A program made the translations under genes and the position numbers. The notes under the pieces are model-generated. The model did not search any database and was not told where the DNA came from. It saw only the letters and a list, made by a program, of their open reading frames with translations. DNA of 64,000 nt from Gordonia sputi NBRC 100414. GTDB taxonomy: Bacteria > Actinomycetota > Actinomycetes > Mycobacteriales > Mycobacteriaceae. The DNA lies in assembly GCF_000248055.1 (NCBI RefSeq), contig NZ_BAFC01000059.1, positions 80,858 to 144,857 on the forward strand, in the 5' to 3' direction. Shown here piece after piece: positions 7,805 through 15,554 of this stretch. The stretch's first letter is position 1. Each line of letters opens with the position of its first letter.

Positions 7805-9436
7805 CTAGTCGCTGGCAGTGGTGATCGACCCGTTAAAGGTTCGACCATCACGCCAGTAGGTGAACGGCACCCGCTCACCGATCTTCGTCGTGCGCACCGC
7901 AACCGTCAATTCGTCGGCGCTTTCGATGCTGCGGCCGTTGAAGGAGGTGATGACGTCGTTCTCCTTGACGCCCGCCTGCGCGGCGGGTCCGTCGGCGACG
8001 ACATTGCGCACGCCAGCGCCGAGTACACGGTCGTTACGGACCGAGCTCGCGCTCACGCCGATCTGCGGATGGTTGACCTTGCCGTCACGGATCAACGACT
8101 GGGCGATGGGGATGGCCTGGCTGATGGGGATGGCGAAGCCGAGACCTATCGAGCCGCCGGCACCCGAGGCGATGGCGGTGTTGATGCCGACCACCTCCGC
8201 TGACTCGTTGACGAGCGGACCACCAGAGTTGCCCGGGTTGATCGCGGCATCGGTCTGGATCGCGTCGATCACCGCGTCGGTGTCCGACTCGGCGTCGGGT
8301 GGGAGTGGAACCGCGCGGTGCGTCGCGCTGACGATCCCGCTGGTGACAGTGCGGTCGAGTCCCAGCGGCGAGCCGAATGCGATGACCTCTTCACCGATCT
8401 GCAGGTTGTCTGAGTTGCCGATCTTGGCAACCGTCAGGTTGGCCACGTTGTCGACCTTGAGTACCGCGAGATCGGTGTGGATGTCGCGGCCGACGATCCG
8501 GGCAGGCACACGGTTGCGATCGGAGAAGACAACCTCGAGCTTGGCGCTCCGGTCGTTCGCAGCCATCGAGATCACGTGGTTGTTGGTGAGGATGTAACCG
8601 GCGGAGTCGATCACGAAACCCGAACCGGTGCCGTAGGCGCTCGCGGTCCGCACATCCACCGACACCACCGATTTCTCGACAGCCTTCGCGACGCGCGCGA
8701 CGGCCGATTTCGGCTCTCCCCCGCCGTCTCCACCATCACCTGTCGAGAGTTTCACCGTGTTGCTGTTCAGCGGCGCCGCGACCTCTGCGGTAAACCGGCC
8801 GATCAGTCCGCCGACCAACCCGATCAGCAGTGCCAGCACGGCGAGGGTGGCGAGGGCGTACCACGTCACCCGCTTACCGAACAGCAGATCCTTGACGCCC
8901 AGCTTCGGACCGGCGACCGTCGGTTGTCTCGCGGCCTCGTCCACGAGTGCCGGCGCGTCCAGGGAGGCGATGCTCTCCGGGTCGCGCCACGGATCTGCGG
9001 GAGCGGGCTCGTCGGTCGAGACACCATACGCGGCGAGTGGATCGCGTTGGAGCGTCTCGTCGGAACCCTCCGGCCTGCCGAAGGCTTCGGCCAGCACCGC
9101 GTCGGGTGGCGCGATCTGTGGAGCGGGCCCCGACGACGACGGCGTTGTCGCGAAGGAGCCACGTACGCCTGCGGGACGGCCGAAGACCTGCGCGGTCGCG
9201 GGAGACACCGGAACGTGTCGCTGCTGGCCGCGGGCCGCAGCGCCGTCGCTGGTGTGCGCGTCGCCGGGCTGGGTATCGCCGCGCTGGGTATCGCCGCTCT
9301 GGGTATCGCCGGGTGGCGTCACGCCTCCCGTTGCAGCGGCGTTCTCACGGCTGAACGGTGAATCGTCCGGCTGCGAACGGCGTTGACCGCCGTCCGATCC
9401 GCCGGCAGCGGTCTCGTCGATGTCGTCTGCTCCCAC
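7805..9436 (-). CDS. htrA: HtrA/DegP-family membrane serine protease with PDZ domain
   Basis: 543 residues, GTG start. Long Pro/Gly/Thr-rich cytoplasmic region (1-~180) with repeated GDTQ units, one membrane helix (WYALATLAVLALLIGLVGGLIG, ~residues 190-212), then an extracytoplasmic trypsin-like protease with the full triad: His in LTNNHVIS, Asp in HTDLAVLKV, Ser in GNSGGPLV. A C-terminal PDZ domain starts near residue 440. Envelope quality-control protease whose gene is normally in the SigE regulon. Located 17 bp after rseA. The ~180-residue cytoplasmic part fits the layout of M. tuberculosis HtrA. Confidence 0.92.
   Translation of the reverse strand: MGADDIDETAAGGSDGGQRRSQPDDSPFSRENAAATGGVTPPGDTQSGDTQRGDTQPGDAHTSDGAAARGQQRHVPVSPATAQVFGRPAGVRGSFATTPSSSGPAPQIAPPDAVLAEAFGRPEGSDETLQRDPLAAYGVSTDEPAPADPWRDPESIASLDAPALVDEAARQPTVAGPKLGVKDLLFGKRVTWYALATLAVLALLIGLVGGLIGRFTAEVAAPLNSNTVKLSTGDGGDGGGEPKSAVARVAKAVEKSVVSVDVRTASAYGTGSGFVIDSAGYILTNNHVISMAANDRSAKLEVVFSDRNRVPARIVGRDIHTDLAVLKVDNVANLTVAKIGNSDNLQIGEEVIAFGSPLGLDRTVTSGIVSATHRAVPLPPDAESDTDAVIDAIQTDAAINPGNSGGPLVNESAEVVGINTAIASGAGGSIGLGFAIPISQAIPIAQSLIRDGKVNHPQIGVSASSVRNDRVLGAGVRNVVADGPAAQAGVKENDVITSFNGRSIESADELTVAVRTTKIGERVPFTYWRDGRTFNGSITTASD
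9269..9313. repeat. 15-bp tandem repeat, three copies, in htrA
   Basis: Copies at 9269, 9284 and 9299, each ctgggtatcgccgNN, encode SGDTQ/RGDTQ/PGDTQ-type pentapeptides in the cytoplasmic region of HtrA. Confidence 0.9.
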
Positions 9437-9453
9437 GCGTTGGTTTCCGGTAC

Positions 9454-10308
9454 TCAGCGCCCGCGCCAGCGGTTGCGGCGCCCGCGGGCGGGCTCACCGC
9501 TGACCGCATCGATCGGCGCAGTGGCGGGGCGAGATGACTCGTGCCCGAAGTCGGCCTGTGCGTTCACCGGTGGTAGGCCCGATGCTGCGAGTGGTCCCGG
9601 GGTGGCACAGGGCCCGTGGAAACGTCCATCCGGAAACGGGCTCGCATGAAAGTTGTTGGGACCGAGCGTGCCGGCACTGCGGCCCTGTTCGCGACGGTTC
9701 TGTTCGCGACGGTTCTGTTCGCGACGACCCTGTTCTCTGGAGCCCTGTTCGCGATGGCTCTGCTCTCTGCGGCCATGTTCGCGGCGATCACGCACGCCTG
9801 TCATGTCGATCTCACGCGTGGGGATCTGGCTCAACTGGCCGAGCAGATCCGCGGGCATCGCCACGGTGCCGGAATCGCGCAGCCGGGTGCGGGCATCGAG
9901 TTGTGCGTCGACGGCATCCATGCATTCACGGCACAGCGCGAGGTGGTGGGTCGCCCGCACATGCGCAGTCATGCCCAGCTCGCCGTCGACAAATGCCGCG
10001 ACGGCCTCGGGTGCGAGATGCTCGGTTGATGCGAATCGACGCGGGCGGGGGCGTCGGAAAGCGGGGTTGGGCGCGAAGGACGACGTCGCGGGCGACCATG
10101 TGGCGGGGTTCCACGGAGAACGTCTCCGGCCCCGCATGCCCGGCGATGCAACCACACCGTCGGCGTGCCCGGCGGTGTCGACGTGAGGTGCCCCATCAGC
10201 AAACGCCCCATCAGCAAACCCACCGTCAGCAGGCGGGCTGTTGTCGACGTGCGCTCGTTTGTCGGCGTCCGCTGCGGAATCTCGTCGATCCCGTCGGCCG
10301 TCCATCAT
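9454..10308 (-). CDS. rseA: RseA-type zinc-binding anti-sigma factor of SigE
   Basis: 284 residues, much longer than typical RseA (~150). The anti-sigma core (residues ~90-150) carries the ZAS motif H-x3-C-x2-C (HLALCREC; His122, Cys126, Cys129), with FVDGELGMTAHVRATHH before it. It is flanked by an Asp/Gly/Ala-rich N-terminal region and a C-terminal run of REQ repeats (RREQNRREQNRREQG). No membrane helix is visible, so it is a soluble redox- or kinase-regulated anti-sigma. Start chosen at the first of two adjacent ATGs, with GAGGGG upstream. Lies 152 bp after sigE and 17 bp before htrA. Confidence 0.85.
   Translation of the reverse strand: MMDGRRDRRDSAADADKRAHVDNSPPADGGFADGAFADGAPHVDTAGHADGVVASPGMRGRRRSPWNPATWSPATSSFAPNPAFRRPRPRRFASTEHLAPEAVAAFVDGELGMTAHVRATHHLALCRECMDAVDAQLDARTRLRDSGTVAMPADLLGQLSQIPTREIDMTGVRDRREHGRREQSHREQGSREQGRREQNRREQNRREQGRSAGTLGPNNFHASPFPDGRFHGPCATPGPLAASGLPPVNAQADFGHESSRPATAPIDAVSGEPARGRRNRWRGR
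9685..9786. repeat. Degenerate 15-bp tandem repeat array in rseA
   Basis: Copies at 9685, 9700 and 9715 (ctgttcgcgacggtt) are nearly identical; decayed copies continue to about 9786. In frame they encode the REQNR/REQGR pentapeptide array of the anti-sigma factor tail. Confidence 0.85.
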
Positions 10309-10460
10309 GTGTGATTCACCCCTCTTCACAGGTCGGTCTCCGTGGGCGAACCGGTCGGGTCCGCGAGACGGAGGGCGCTGCGTGCCCGTGCCGGCACCAC
10401 AGCCTATCCGAATCCCAAACGGCACGACGGTGCCCGGGGTTCCCGAAACGGGTGAAAACG

Positions 10461-11099
10461 TCAGCTTCCGACGGCTACCGAGCGTCGATTGTCGTGGCCA
10501 CGAGCCGCGAGGTAATCACGGATCGTCTGCCTTCCCCGGTGGATACGACTGCGCACGGTACCGAGCTTGACGCCGAGCGTCGCGGCGATCTCCTCATAGG
10601 ACAGTCCCTCGATATCGCAGAGGACGACTGCGGCGCGAAAATCGGGGGTCAGCGAGTCGAGTGCCGCCTGGAGGTCCGGGTCGAGATTGGCGTCGGCGTA
10701 GATCTGCTGGGGATCGGGCGTGTCGCCGGGGACACGGTCGTACTCCTCGGGCAGCGCCTCCATACGGATCTTATTGCGACGACGAACCATGTCGAGGAAG
10801 AGGTTGGTCGTGATGCGGTGCAGCCAGCCCTCGAACGTGCCCGGCCGGTAATTCGACAGCGAACGGAACACCCTGATGAAGGTTTCCTGCGTCAGATCCT
10901 CGGCGTCGTGCTGATTGCCCGACAGGCGGTAGGCCAGCCGATACACGCGGTCAGCGTGCTCACGGACCAACTCGTCCCACGTCGGCATCAAGAACTCGTC
11001 GCCGGTCGCGTCGAAGCCTGCGGTCCCCGAGGGGATGACGTCGATCGTCTCGACTCCCGTATTCAGTTCTGCGGTGGTGGACGCCTGGGGATCAGTCAT
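10461..11099 (-). CDS. sigE: ECF sigma factor SigE
   Basis: 212 residues. Region 2 ([41 protein letters not shown]) and region 4 ([41 protein letters not shown]) are both complete. Directs RNA polymerase to envelope- and oxidative-stress promoters; held inactive by the RseA encoded next. Position before rseA-htrA-tatB matches M. tuberculosis sigE. The start (MTDPQAST) is the first ATG with homologous N-terminus. An in-frame start 14 codons upstream is possible, since sigE genes often have alternative starts. Confidence 0.93.
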   Translation of the reverse strand: MTDPQASTTAELNTGVETIDVIPSGTAGFDATGDEFLMPTWDELVREHADRVYRLAYRLSGNQHDAEDLTQETFIRVFRSLSNYRPGTFEGWLHRITTNLFLDMVRRRNKIRMEALPEEYDRVPGDTPDPQQIYADANLDPDLQAALDSLTPDFRAAVVLCDIEGLSYEEIAATLGVKLGTVRSRIHRGRQTIRDYLAARGHDNRRSVAVGS

Positions 11100-11444
11100 C
11101 GCGTGTGGCCGGTTCCCTTCTTTGACTGTCGAGCGGCACAAGTCCGATTCGACACGAATTCGCTATCTTGAACACCTGCGCATCGACGGCTATTCCGACC
11201 ACCGCGCCCGTGCTGTTGTCTCACCTTCTCCCATCGCGGTGTGGTCGCAGTGTGAGGCGGCTGAGGTTTCACTGAGTAAGTCTTCGCTGAGACGTACTCG
11301 CCGAGTAGGTCTTCCCTGCCGAGCACGTCGTCACAGAAGTACGTCGGAGCCCGCGACGATTCGGATGGGTCAATTTTGCGGCGCGTCGACCCCCGTGAAC
11401 ACCCGAATCGGGCGTGCCACTGACATCGAGGGCAGTGCGCGGCC
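11100..11444. promoter_or_regulatory. sigE upstream region with an imperfect 16-bp direct repeat
   Basis: No gene seen in this region between divergent sigE and the methyltransferase. Direct repeats gagtaagtcttcgctg (11274-11289) and gagtaggtcttccctg (11303-11318) match at 14 of 16 positions with 29-bp period, as expected for tandem regulator sites on one DNA face. GGGAACC (minus strand, 11110-11116) resembles a SigE/SigH -35 element but lies too near the start codon to drive it. The regulator is unknown; MprA is the known activator at M. tuberculosis sigE. Confidence 0.45.
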
Positions 11445-11450
11445 TAATCT
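11445..11450 (+). promoter_or_regulatory. Leaderless -10 box (TAATCT) for the O-methyltransferase gene
   Basis: TANNNT with a 6-nt spacer to the ATG at 11457, the exact mycobacterial leaderless spacing; no Shine-Dalgarno. Confidence 0.65.
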
Positions 11451-11456
11451 CATGGA

Positions 11457-12113
11457 ATGACCGATGCACCCACCGGTACCGATGCCGCTGCCGCGGCCCT
11501 GATCGACTACGCCGAATCGGCGATCGTCGAAGACGACGCGCTGGCCGCCGCGCGGGCACGCGCAGAGGAACTGGGGACCGATCCCGTCAGCCCGGCGGTG
11601 GGTGCACTGCTGGCGTTGCTGGCTCGCTCGTGCGACGCACACGCCGTCGCCGAGATCGGGACCGGTACGGGGGTCAGTGGCCTCTGGCTCCTCAACGGGA
11701 TGTCGGGCGACGGGGTCCTCACCACCATCGACCCTGAACCCGAACACCACCGAGCTGCGCGCGCGTCTTTCGCAGGCGCCGACATTCCGCCCGGCAGGAC
11801 CCGGCTGATCAACGGCACTCCGCGTGAGGTGTTGCCGCGGCTGTCCGACGGTTCCTACGACCTCGTCTTCATCGACGGTCCGCTGATCGACCTCCCGACC
11901 TTCGTCGACGAGGCCGTCCGGATGTTGCGGCCGGGCGGTGTGGTCGTCGTACACAACGCCACGGCGTCGGGAGCGGTCGGCGACCCGACGCGCACCGACC
12001 CGGTGACGAGCGCAGCACGAGCCGCCGCGTTGCGCATCGCCGACGACGATCAGTTGCTGCCCGTCGTCGTTCCCCTCGGAGGCGGTGTACTCGCAGCGGC
12101 GAAAGCCCGCTGA
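11457..12113 (+). CDS. SAM-dependent O-methyltransferase (Rv1220c-like)
   Basis: 218 residues, class I methyltransferase of the caffeoyl-CoA/catechol O-methyltransferase type. SAM-binding motif VAEIGTGTGVSGLWLL (~residue 63), acidic ribose-binding end TTIDPEPEHHRAA, metal/catalytic region YDLVFIDGPLIDLPTFVDEAVRML and VVVHNATASG. Substrate unknown. Same position beside sigE as Rv1220c. The 3' end, including the TGA, is duplicated (see the repeat at 12087-12144). Confidence 0.88.
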   Translation: MTDAPTGTDAAAAALIDYAESAIVEDDALAAARARAEELGTDPVSPAVGALLALLARSCDAHAVAEIGTGTGVSGLWLLNGMSGDGVLTTIDPEPEHHRAARASFAGADIPPGRTRLINGTPREVLPRLSDGSYDLVFIDGPLIDLPTFVDEAVRMLRPGGVVVVHNATASGAVGDPTRTDPVTSAARAAALRIADDDQLLPVVVPLGGGVLAAAKAR

Positions 12114-12144
12114 CAGGTACTCGCAGCGGCGAAAGCCCGCTGAC
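12087..12144. repeat. Perfect 28-bp direct repeat spanning the methyltransferase stop codon
   Basis: Copies at 12087-12114 and 12117-12144 (period 30) begin gtactcgcagcggcg and end cccgctgac. Both include the last codons and TGA, so the second copy is a non-coding duplicate of the gene end. Confidence 0.95.
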
Positions 12145-12159
12145 GAACTCGACGGACTC

Positions 12160-13293
12160 TCAGACGTCGGTGGAGAAGCGGACGCCGCCGTCGGGCAGTT
12201 GCACTCCCGGCCACACGCGCGCGCCGCGCAGTAGTTCACACCGCGCGCCGACCTCTGCGCCGTCGCCGATGACGGTGTCGCGGATGAGCGCACGCGGGCC
12301 GATACGCGCACCCTTGCCGACGATGCTGCGCTCGACGACCGCACCCGCTTCGACGACCGAGCCGTCGAACAGCACCGCGCCGTCGAGTCGGGCACGTGGG
12401 CCGACCTCGCAGCCGCGACCCACGACGGTTCCGCCGACGAGGACGGCACCGGGCGCAACGCCCGCGCCCTCGTGGACCAACGACTCACCGTGACGGTCAC
12501 CCAGAGCAGGCGAGGGCGCGATTCCGCGCACGAGGTCGGCCGAGCCCCGCACGAAGTCTTCCGGCGTACCCATGTCACGCCAGTAGGTGTTGTCGACGTA
12601 GGCCTGGACGCGCTTGCCTTCGGCCAGTAGGCGCGGGAACACCTCGCGCTCCACAGACACCTCGCGGCCCGCGGGGATCTGCTCGATGACCTCGCGGCGG
12701 AACACATAGGTGCCCGCGTTGATCTGATCGGTGGGCGGGTCCTGGGTCTTCTCCAGGAACGCCGTGACCCTCCCGTTCTCGTCGGTGGGCACGGAGCCGT
12801 AGGCACGCGGATCACCGACGCGCACAAGATGCAGCGTGACATCGGCCTCGGTGCTCTGGTGTGTCGCGACCACCTGGCTGATGTCGGTTCCGCTGAGCAC
12901 GTCGCCGTTGAACACCACGATGTCCTGGGCGGTGAGCAGATCGAGCACATTGCGGATGCCACCGCCGGTGCCGAGCGGCTCGTCCTCGGTCACGTAGCGA
13001 AGGCTCAGATCGAGCTTCGAGCCATCGCCGTAGTACTCCGAGAACACACTCGCCTTGAAAGAGGTGCTGAGTACGACGTCGGTGATCCCTGCAGCGCGGA
13101 TTCGCGACAACATATGGGTGAGGAAGGGCAGGCCTGCGACGGGCAGCATCGGTTTGGGCGCCGACAGCGTCAGCGGGCGCAGCCGTGTGCCCTTACCGCC
13201 GACGAGGATCACCGCCTGGGTCTTCGACATGTCGACGTCGGCACTGGGCGCGGAAGTCGACGTGGCCGTGCTCGGCACGGTGAATCCGGTCAC
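12160..13293 (-). CDS. manB: Mannose-1-phosphate guanylyltransferase (Rv3264c/ManB-like)
   Basis: 377 residues. N-terminal nucleotidyltransferase with the signature ILVGGKGTRLRPLTLSAPKPMLP (~residue 29), GTGGGIRNV, FNGDVLSG and NAGTYVF. C-terminal left-handed beta-helix of hexapeptide repeats (VGGTVVGRGCEVGPRARLDGAV). Makes GDP-mannose from mannose-1-phosphate and GTP for mannosylated glycolipids and glycoproteins. The GTG start overlaps the wbbL stop by 4 nt (GTGA). The manB symbol follows the M. tuberculosis naming; elsewhere the activity is called manC. Convergent with the methyltransferase gene. Confidence 0.88.
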   Translation of the reverse strand: MTGFTVPSTATSTSAPSADVDMSKTQAVILVGGKGTRLRPLTLSAPKPMLPVAGLPFLTHMLSRIRAAGITDVVLSTSFKASVFSEYYGDGSKLDLSLRYVTEDEPLGTGGGIRNVLDLLTAQDIVVFNGDVLSGTDISQVVATHQSTEADVTLHLVRVGDPRAYGSVPTDENGRVTAFLEKTQDPPTDQINAGTYVFRREVIEQIPAGREVSVEREVFPRLLAEGKRVQAYVDNTYWRDMGTPEDFVRGSADLVRGIAPSPALGDRHGESLVHEGAGVAPGAVLVGGTVVGRGCEVGPRARLDGAVLFDGSVVEAGAVVERSIVGKGARIGPRALIRDTVIGDGAEVGARCELLRGARVWPGVQLPDGGVRFSTDV

Positions 13294-14192
13294 TGGTCGT
13301 GTCCTCTCGGGTGGGTCGAATCATCATCATCGATCAGGGCGCGCCCCGCAGCGCGGACTGCGAGGCGAGAGCGAACAGCGAGTCCGAGCCGCAGGGCGAG
13401 GCGCAGCGGTGCGCGCAGCAGTCCCTGGTTGCGATCAGCCTGGAACATGTAAGCGCTGCGATGGTGTGCGGGCAGCATCGCGCCGGGGTCGCGACCTGCG
13501 CTGTGGCCCTTGGTGTGAGTGACCTCGGCGCCCGGCACGTACAGGTTGAGCCATCCGGCTTTGCCGAGCCGATCACCGAGGTCGACGTCTTCCATGTACA
13601 TGAAGTACCGCTCGTCGAAGCCACCGATCGCCTCGAACGCCTCGCGGCGCACCAGCAGGCACGATCCCGACAGCCACCCGACGGGCCGTTCGCTCGGCGC
13701 GACGTCGTCGGCGCGGTAGGCCGCCGTCCACGGATTCGACTTCCACACGGTCCCGAGCAGCGCATGACCCGTTCCCGAGACCAGGCTCGGGACACTGCGT
13801 GCCGACGGGTACACCGAACCGTCCGGTTCGTAGATCAGGGGTCCCAGCGCGCCGGCCCGCGGCCACCGTGCGGCGGCTGCGACCAATTCGTCGATCGCAC
13901 CCGGCGACCACTCGACGTCGGGGTTTGCGATCACGATGAAGTCGACGTCGGCGCCGAGTTCGGCAACCGCCCTGTTGATGCCTCCGCCGTAGCCGATATT
14001 GCCGCCGGTGTGCACCAACGTCACGTTGTCGTGGTCGCGGGCGGCGGCCTCGGGCGCGCCGTCGCCGGAGCCGTTGTCGGCGATGATGACGCGGGGTACA
14101 GCGGAGGTCGCGTGGTCGAGACTCTTCAAGAAGGTCTCCACGTGGCCGCCGGACCAGTAGGTCACCGTCACGACACCGAGGGCAGAAGTCAC
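13290..14192 (-). CDS. wbbL: WbbL, rhamnosyltransferase for the arabinogalactan linker
   Basis: 300-residue GT2 glycosyltransferase that adds L-rhamnose to GlcNAc-PP-decaprenol, building the peptidoglycan-arabinogalactan linkage at the inner face of the membrane. Nucleotide-binding start VVTVTYWSGGHVETFLKSL, RVIIADNGSGDGAPE, the DxD-like ANPDVEW, and FDERYFMYMEDVDLGDRL are typical. GTG start preceded by a leaderless -10 box (minus-strand TACCCT, 6-nt spacer). Between rmlD and manB as in M. tuberculosis. Confidence 0.92.
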   Translation of the reverse strand: MTSALGVVTVTYWSGGHVETFLKSLDHATSAVPRVIIADNGSGDGAPEAAARDHDNVTLVHTGGNIGYGGGINRAVAELGADVDFIVIANPDVEWSPGAIDELVAAAARWPRAGALGPLIYEPDGSVYPSARSVPSLVSGTGHALLGTVWKSNPWTAAYRADDVAPSERPVGWLSGSCLLVRREAFEAIGGFDERYFMYMEDVDLGDRLGKAGWLNLYVPGAEVTHTKGHSAGRDPGAMLPAHHRSAYMFQADRNQGLLRAPLRLALRLGLAVRSRLAVRAAGRALIDDDDSTHPRGHDQ

Positions 14193-14198
14193 CCGGTC

Positions 14199-14204
14199 AG
14201 GGTA
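14199..14204 (-). promoter_or_regulatory. Leaderless -10 box (TACCCT) for wbbL
   Basis: Minus-strand TACCCT followed by 6 nt and the GTG start at 14192. Confidence 0.55.
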
Positions 14205-14287
14205 ACGAACGGCAGGCAGGATCCCCGACGTCCCTCCCGGGTGCGTCCTCCCGCGTTCGTCACAGTGGTCTGCCGATCAGCGGAACC

Positions 14288-15277
14288 TCACTCGTCGCCG
14301 ACGCCGGGTTCCGAGATCGCCGCGGCCAGCGCATCCCGCCATCCCCGCAGCGGAGTCAGCCCCGCGCCTGCCCAGGACGACGCGTCGAGGACCGAATAGG
14401 CCGGCCGCGGTGCGGGCCGCGGGAACTCGTCTGTGGTCACGGGCGATACCCGCGCCGGGTCGGCACCCACGTCCGCGAAGACGGCCTGCGCGACGTCGAA
14501 CCACGTGGCGGCACCCGTGTTGGTGGCGTGCAGCACCGCCCCGGTCACGGCGTCGTCGCCGACGCGTGCCGCCAATTCCCACAGGCCGTCGGCGAGGTCG
14601 CGCGCGTAGGTCGGTGAACCGGTCTGGTCGTCGACGACGGTGATCGCACCGCGCGTCGCCTCGAGACGGCGCATCGTGCCGACGAAGTCGGGGCTGTCGC
14701 GGCCTCCGGTGTACACCCAGGCGGTGCGCACGATCGTGGCGGTCGGATCGGCGGCTCGCGCAGCACGCTCGCCCTCGAGTTTTGTTGCGCCGTACACGGT
14801 TTCGGGGGCGGGACCGTCGTCGATCATGATCGCTTCGTATGGCGTGGTCCGCGGCGCGGGCCGCGTCTCGCCCTCGGTGGGGCTGCCCGCGGCAGCCCCA
14901 CCGAAGACGTAGTCGGTGGAGATGTGGATCAGCCACGCGCCGGCTCCGGCGGTCTGCGTCGCCAAATTTGCCGGGCCGCTGGCGTTGACCGCGGCGGCAC
15001 GTTCGCGATCGGACTCCGCGGCGTCGACGTTGGTGTAGGCCGCGCAGTTGACCACGACGTCCCCGACGTCGAGGTCGGCGAGTGCCCGCCCGACGGACGC
15101 GGCATCGGAGATGTCGATGTCGCGCGACGTCAGCGCCCGCACGTGCGGCGGTCGGTGCGCGGAATCGAGCAGCGCCGCGCCGAGCTGACCGCCCGCTCCG
15201 ACGATCCACACCGTGCGCGCTTTCGGTGCGCTGCCGCTGTCCGATGGTTTCGTACCGACGTCGTCACCACTGTGCAT
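14288..15277 (-). CDS. rmlD: RmlD, dTDP-4-dehydrorhamnose reductase
   Basis: 329 residues. NAD(P)-binding Rossmann motif VGAGGQLGAALL near the N-terminus, NCAAYTNVDAAESD, the catalytic ISTDYVFGG and Y-x3-K in VYGATKLEGERAA. Performs the last step of dTDP-L-rhamnose synthesis, supplying WbbL. A 35-residue loop rich in Pro/Thr between the STDYVF motif and the YGATK motif is longer than in many RmlDs. Start chosen at MHSGDD with GAGG upstream. The gene lies 95 bp before wbbL. Confidence 0.92.
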   Translation of the reverse strand: MHSGDDVGTKPSDSGSAPKARTVWIVGAGGQLGAALLDSAHRPPHVRALTSRDIDISDAASVGRALADLDVGDVVVNCAAYTNVDAAESDRERAAAVNASGPANLATQTAGAGAWLIHISTDYVFGGAAAGSPTEGETRPAPRTTPYEAIMIDDGPAPETVYGATKLEGERAARAADPTATIVRTAWVYTGGRDSPDFVGTMRRLEATRGAITVVDDQTGSPTYARDLADGLWELAARVGDDAVTGAVLHATNTGAATWFDVAQAVFADVGADPARVSPVTTDEFPRPAPRPAYSVLDASSWAGAGLTPLRGWRDALAAAISEPGVGDE

Positions 15278-15554
15278 GGCCTCATCGTGCCGCACTGATC
15301 CCAGCCTCGCGCACGTGACCTGACACACGGGGTGTCGATCGTCACGTCACGCGGACCTCCGACGACGAGATCGCGTCGGCGTTGCAACCGCGATATTGGG
15401 CGCCACTTCAGTAGCCTGACGTCAGTACAACAACTTCAGTAACGTCAACCTCTTGAATAACGGCATTCACATGCGTCCCGCGGGGAACGGGACGCGATCC
15501 CCTGAGCCGGGAGCCGAACGCCGGATTCGACGATCGCAAAGGACCTGACCACTC
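15278..15554. promoter_or_regulatory. Divergent rmlD / LCP promoter region with palindrome
   Basis: Contains the perfect 10-bp palindrome ctgacgtcag (15416-15425), flanked by direct repeats acttcagta (15405-15413 and 15433-15441, period 28). This arrangement looks like an operator. AAAGGA before the GTG at 15555 is the LCP ribosome-binding site. No gene seen here. Confidence 0.4.

Noticed and set aside
9269..9313. CRISPR-like repeat array
   Set aside because: Units are contiguous 15-mers in frame with htrA, without spacers; a coding tandem repeat.
11110..11116. SigE-type -35 element autoregulating sigE
   Set aside because: GGGAACC is only about a dozen bases before the start codon, leaving no space for a -10 and start site for the chosen ATG.
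11370..12962. 530-codon minus-strand frame across the methyltransferase and manB
   Set aside because: It overlaps manB in another frame on the same strand and the methyltransferase on the other; Ser/Arg-rich product without motifs.
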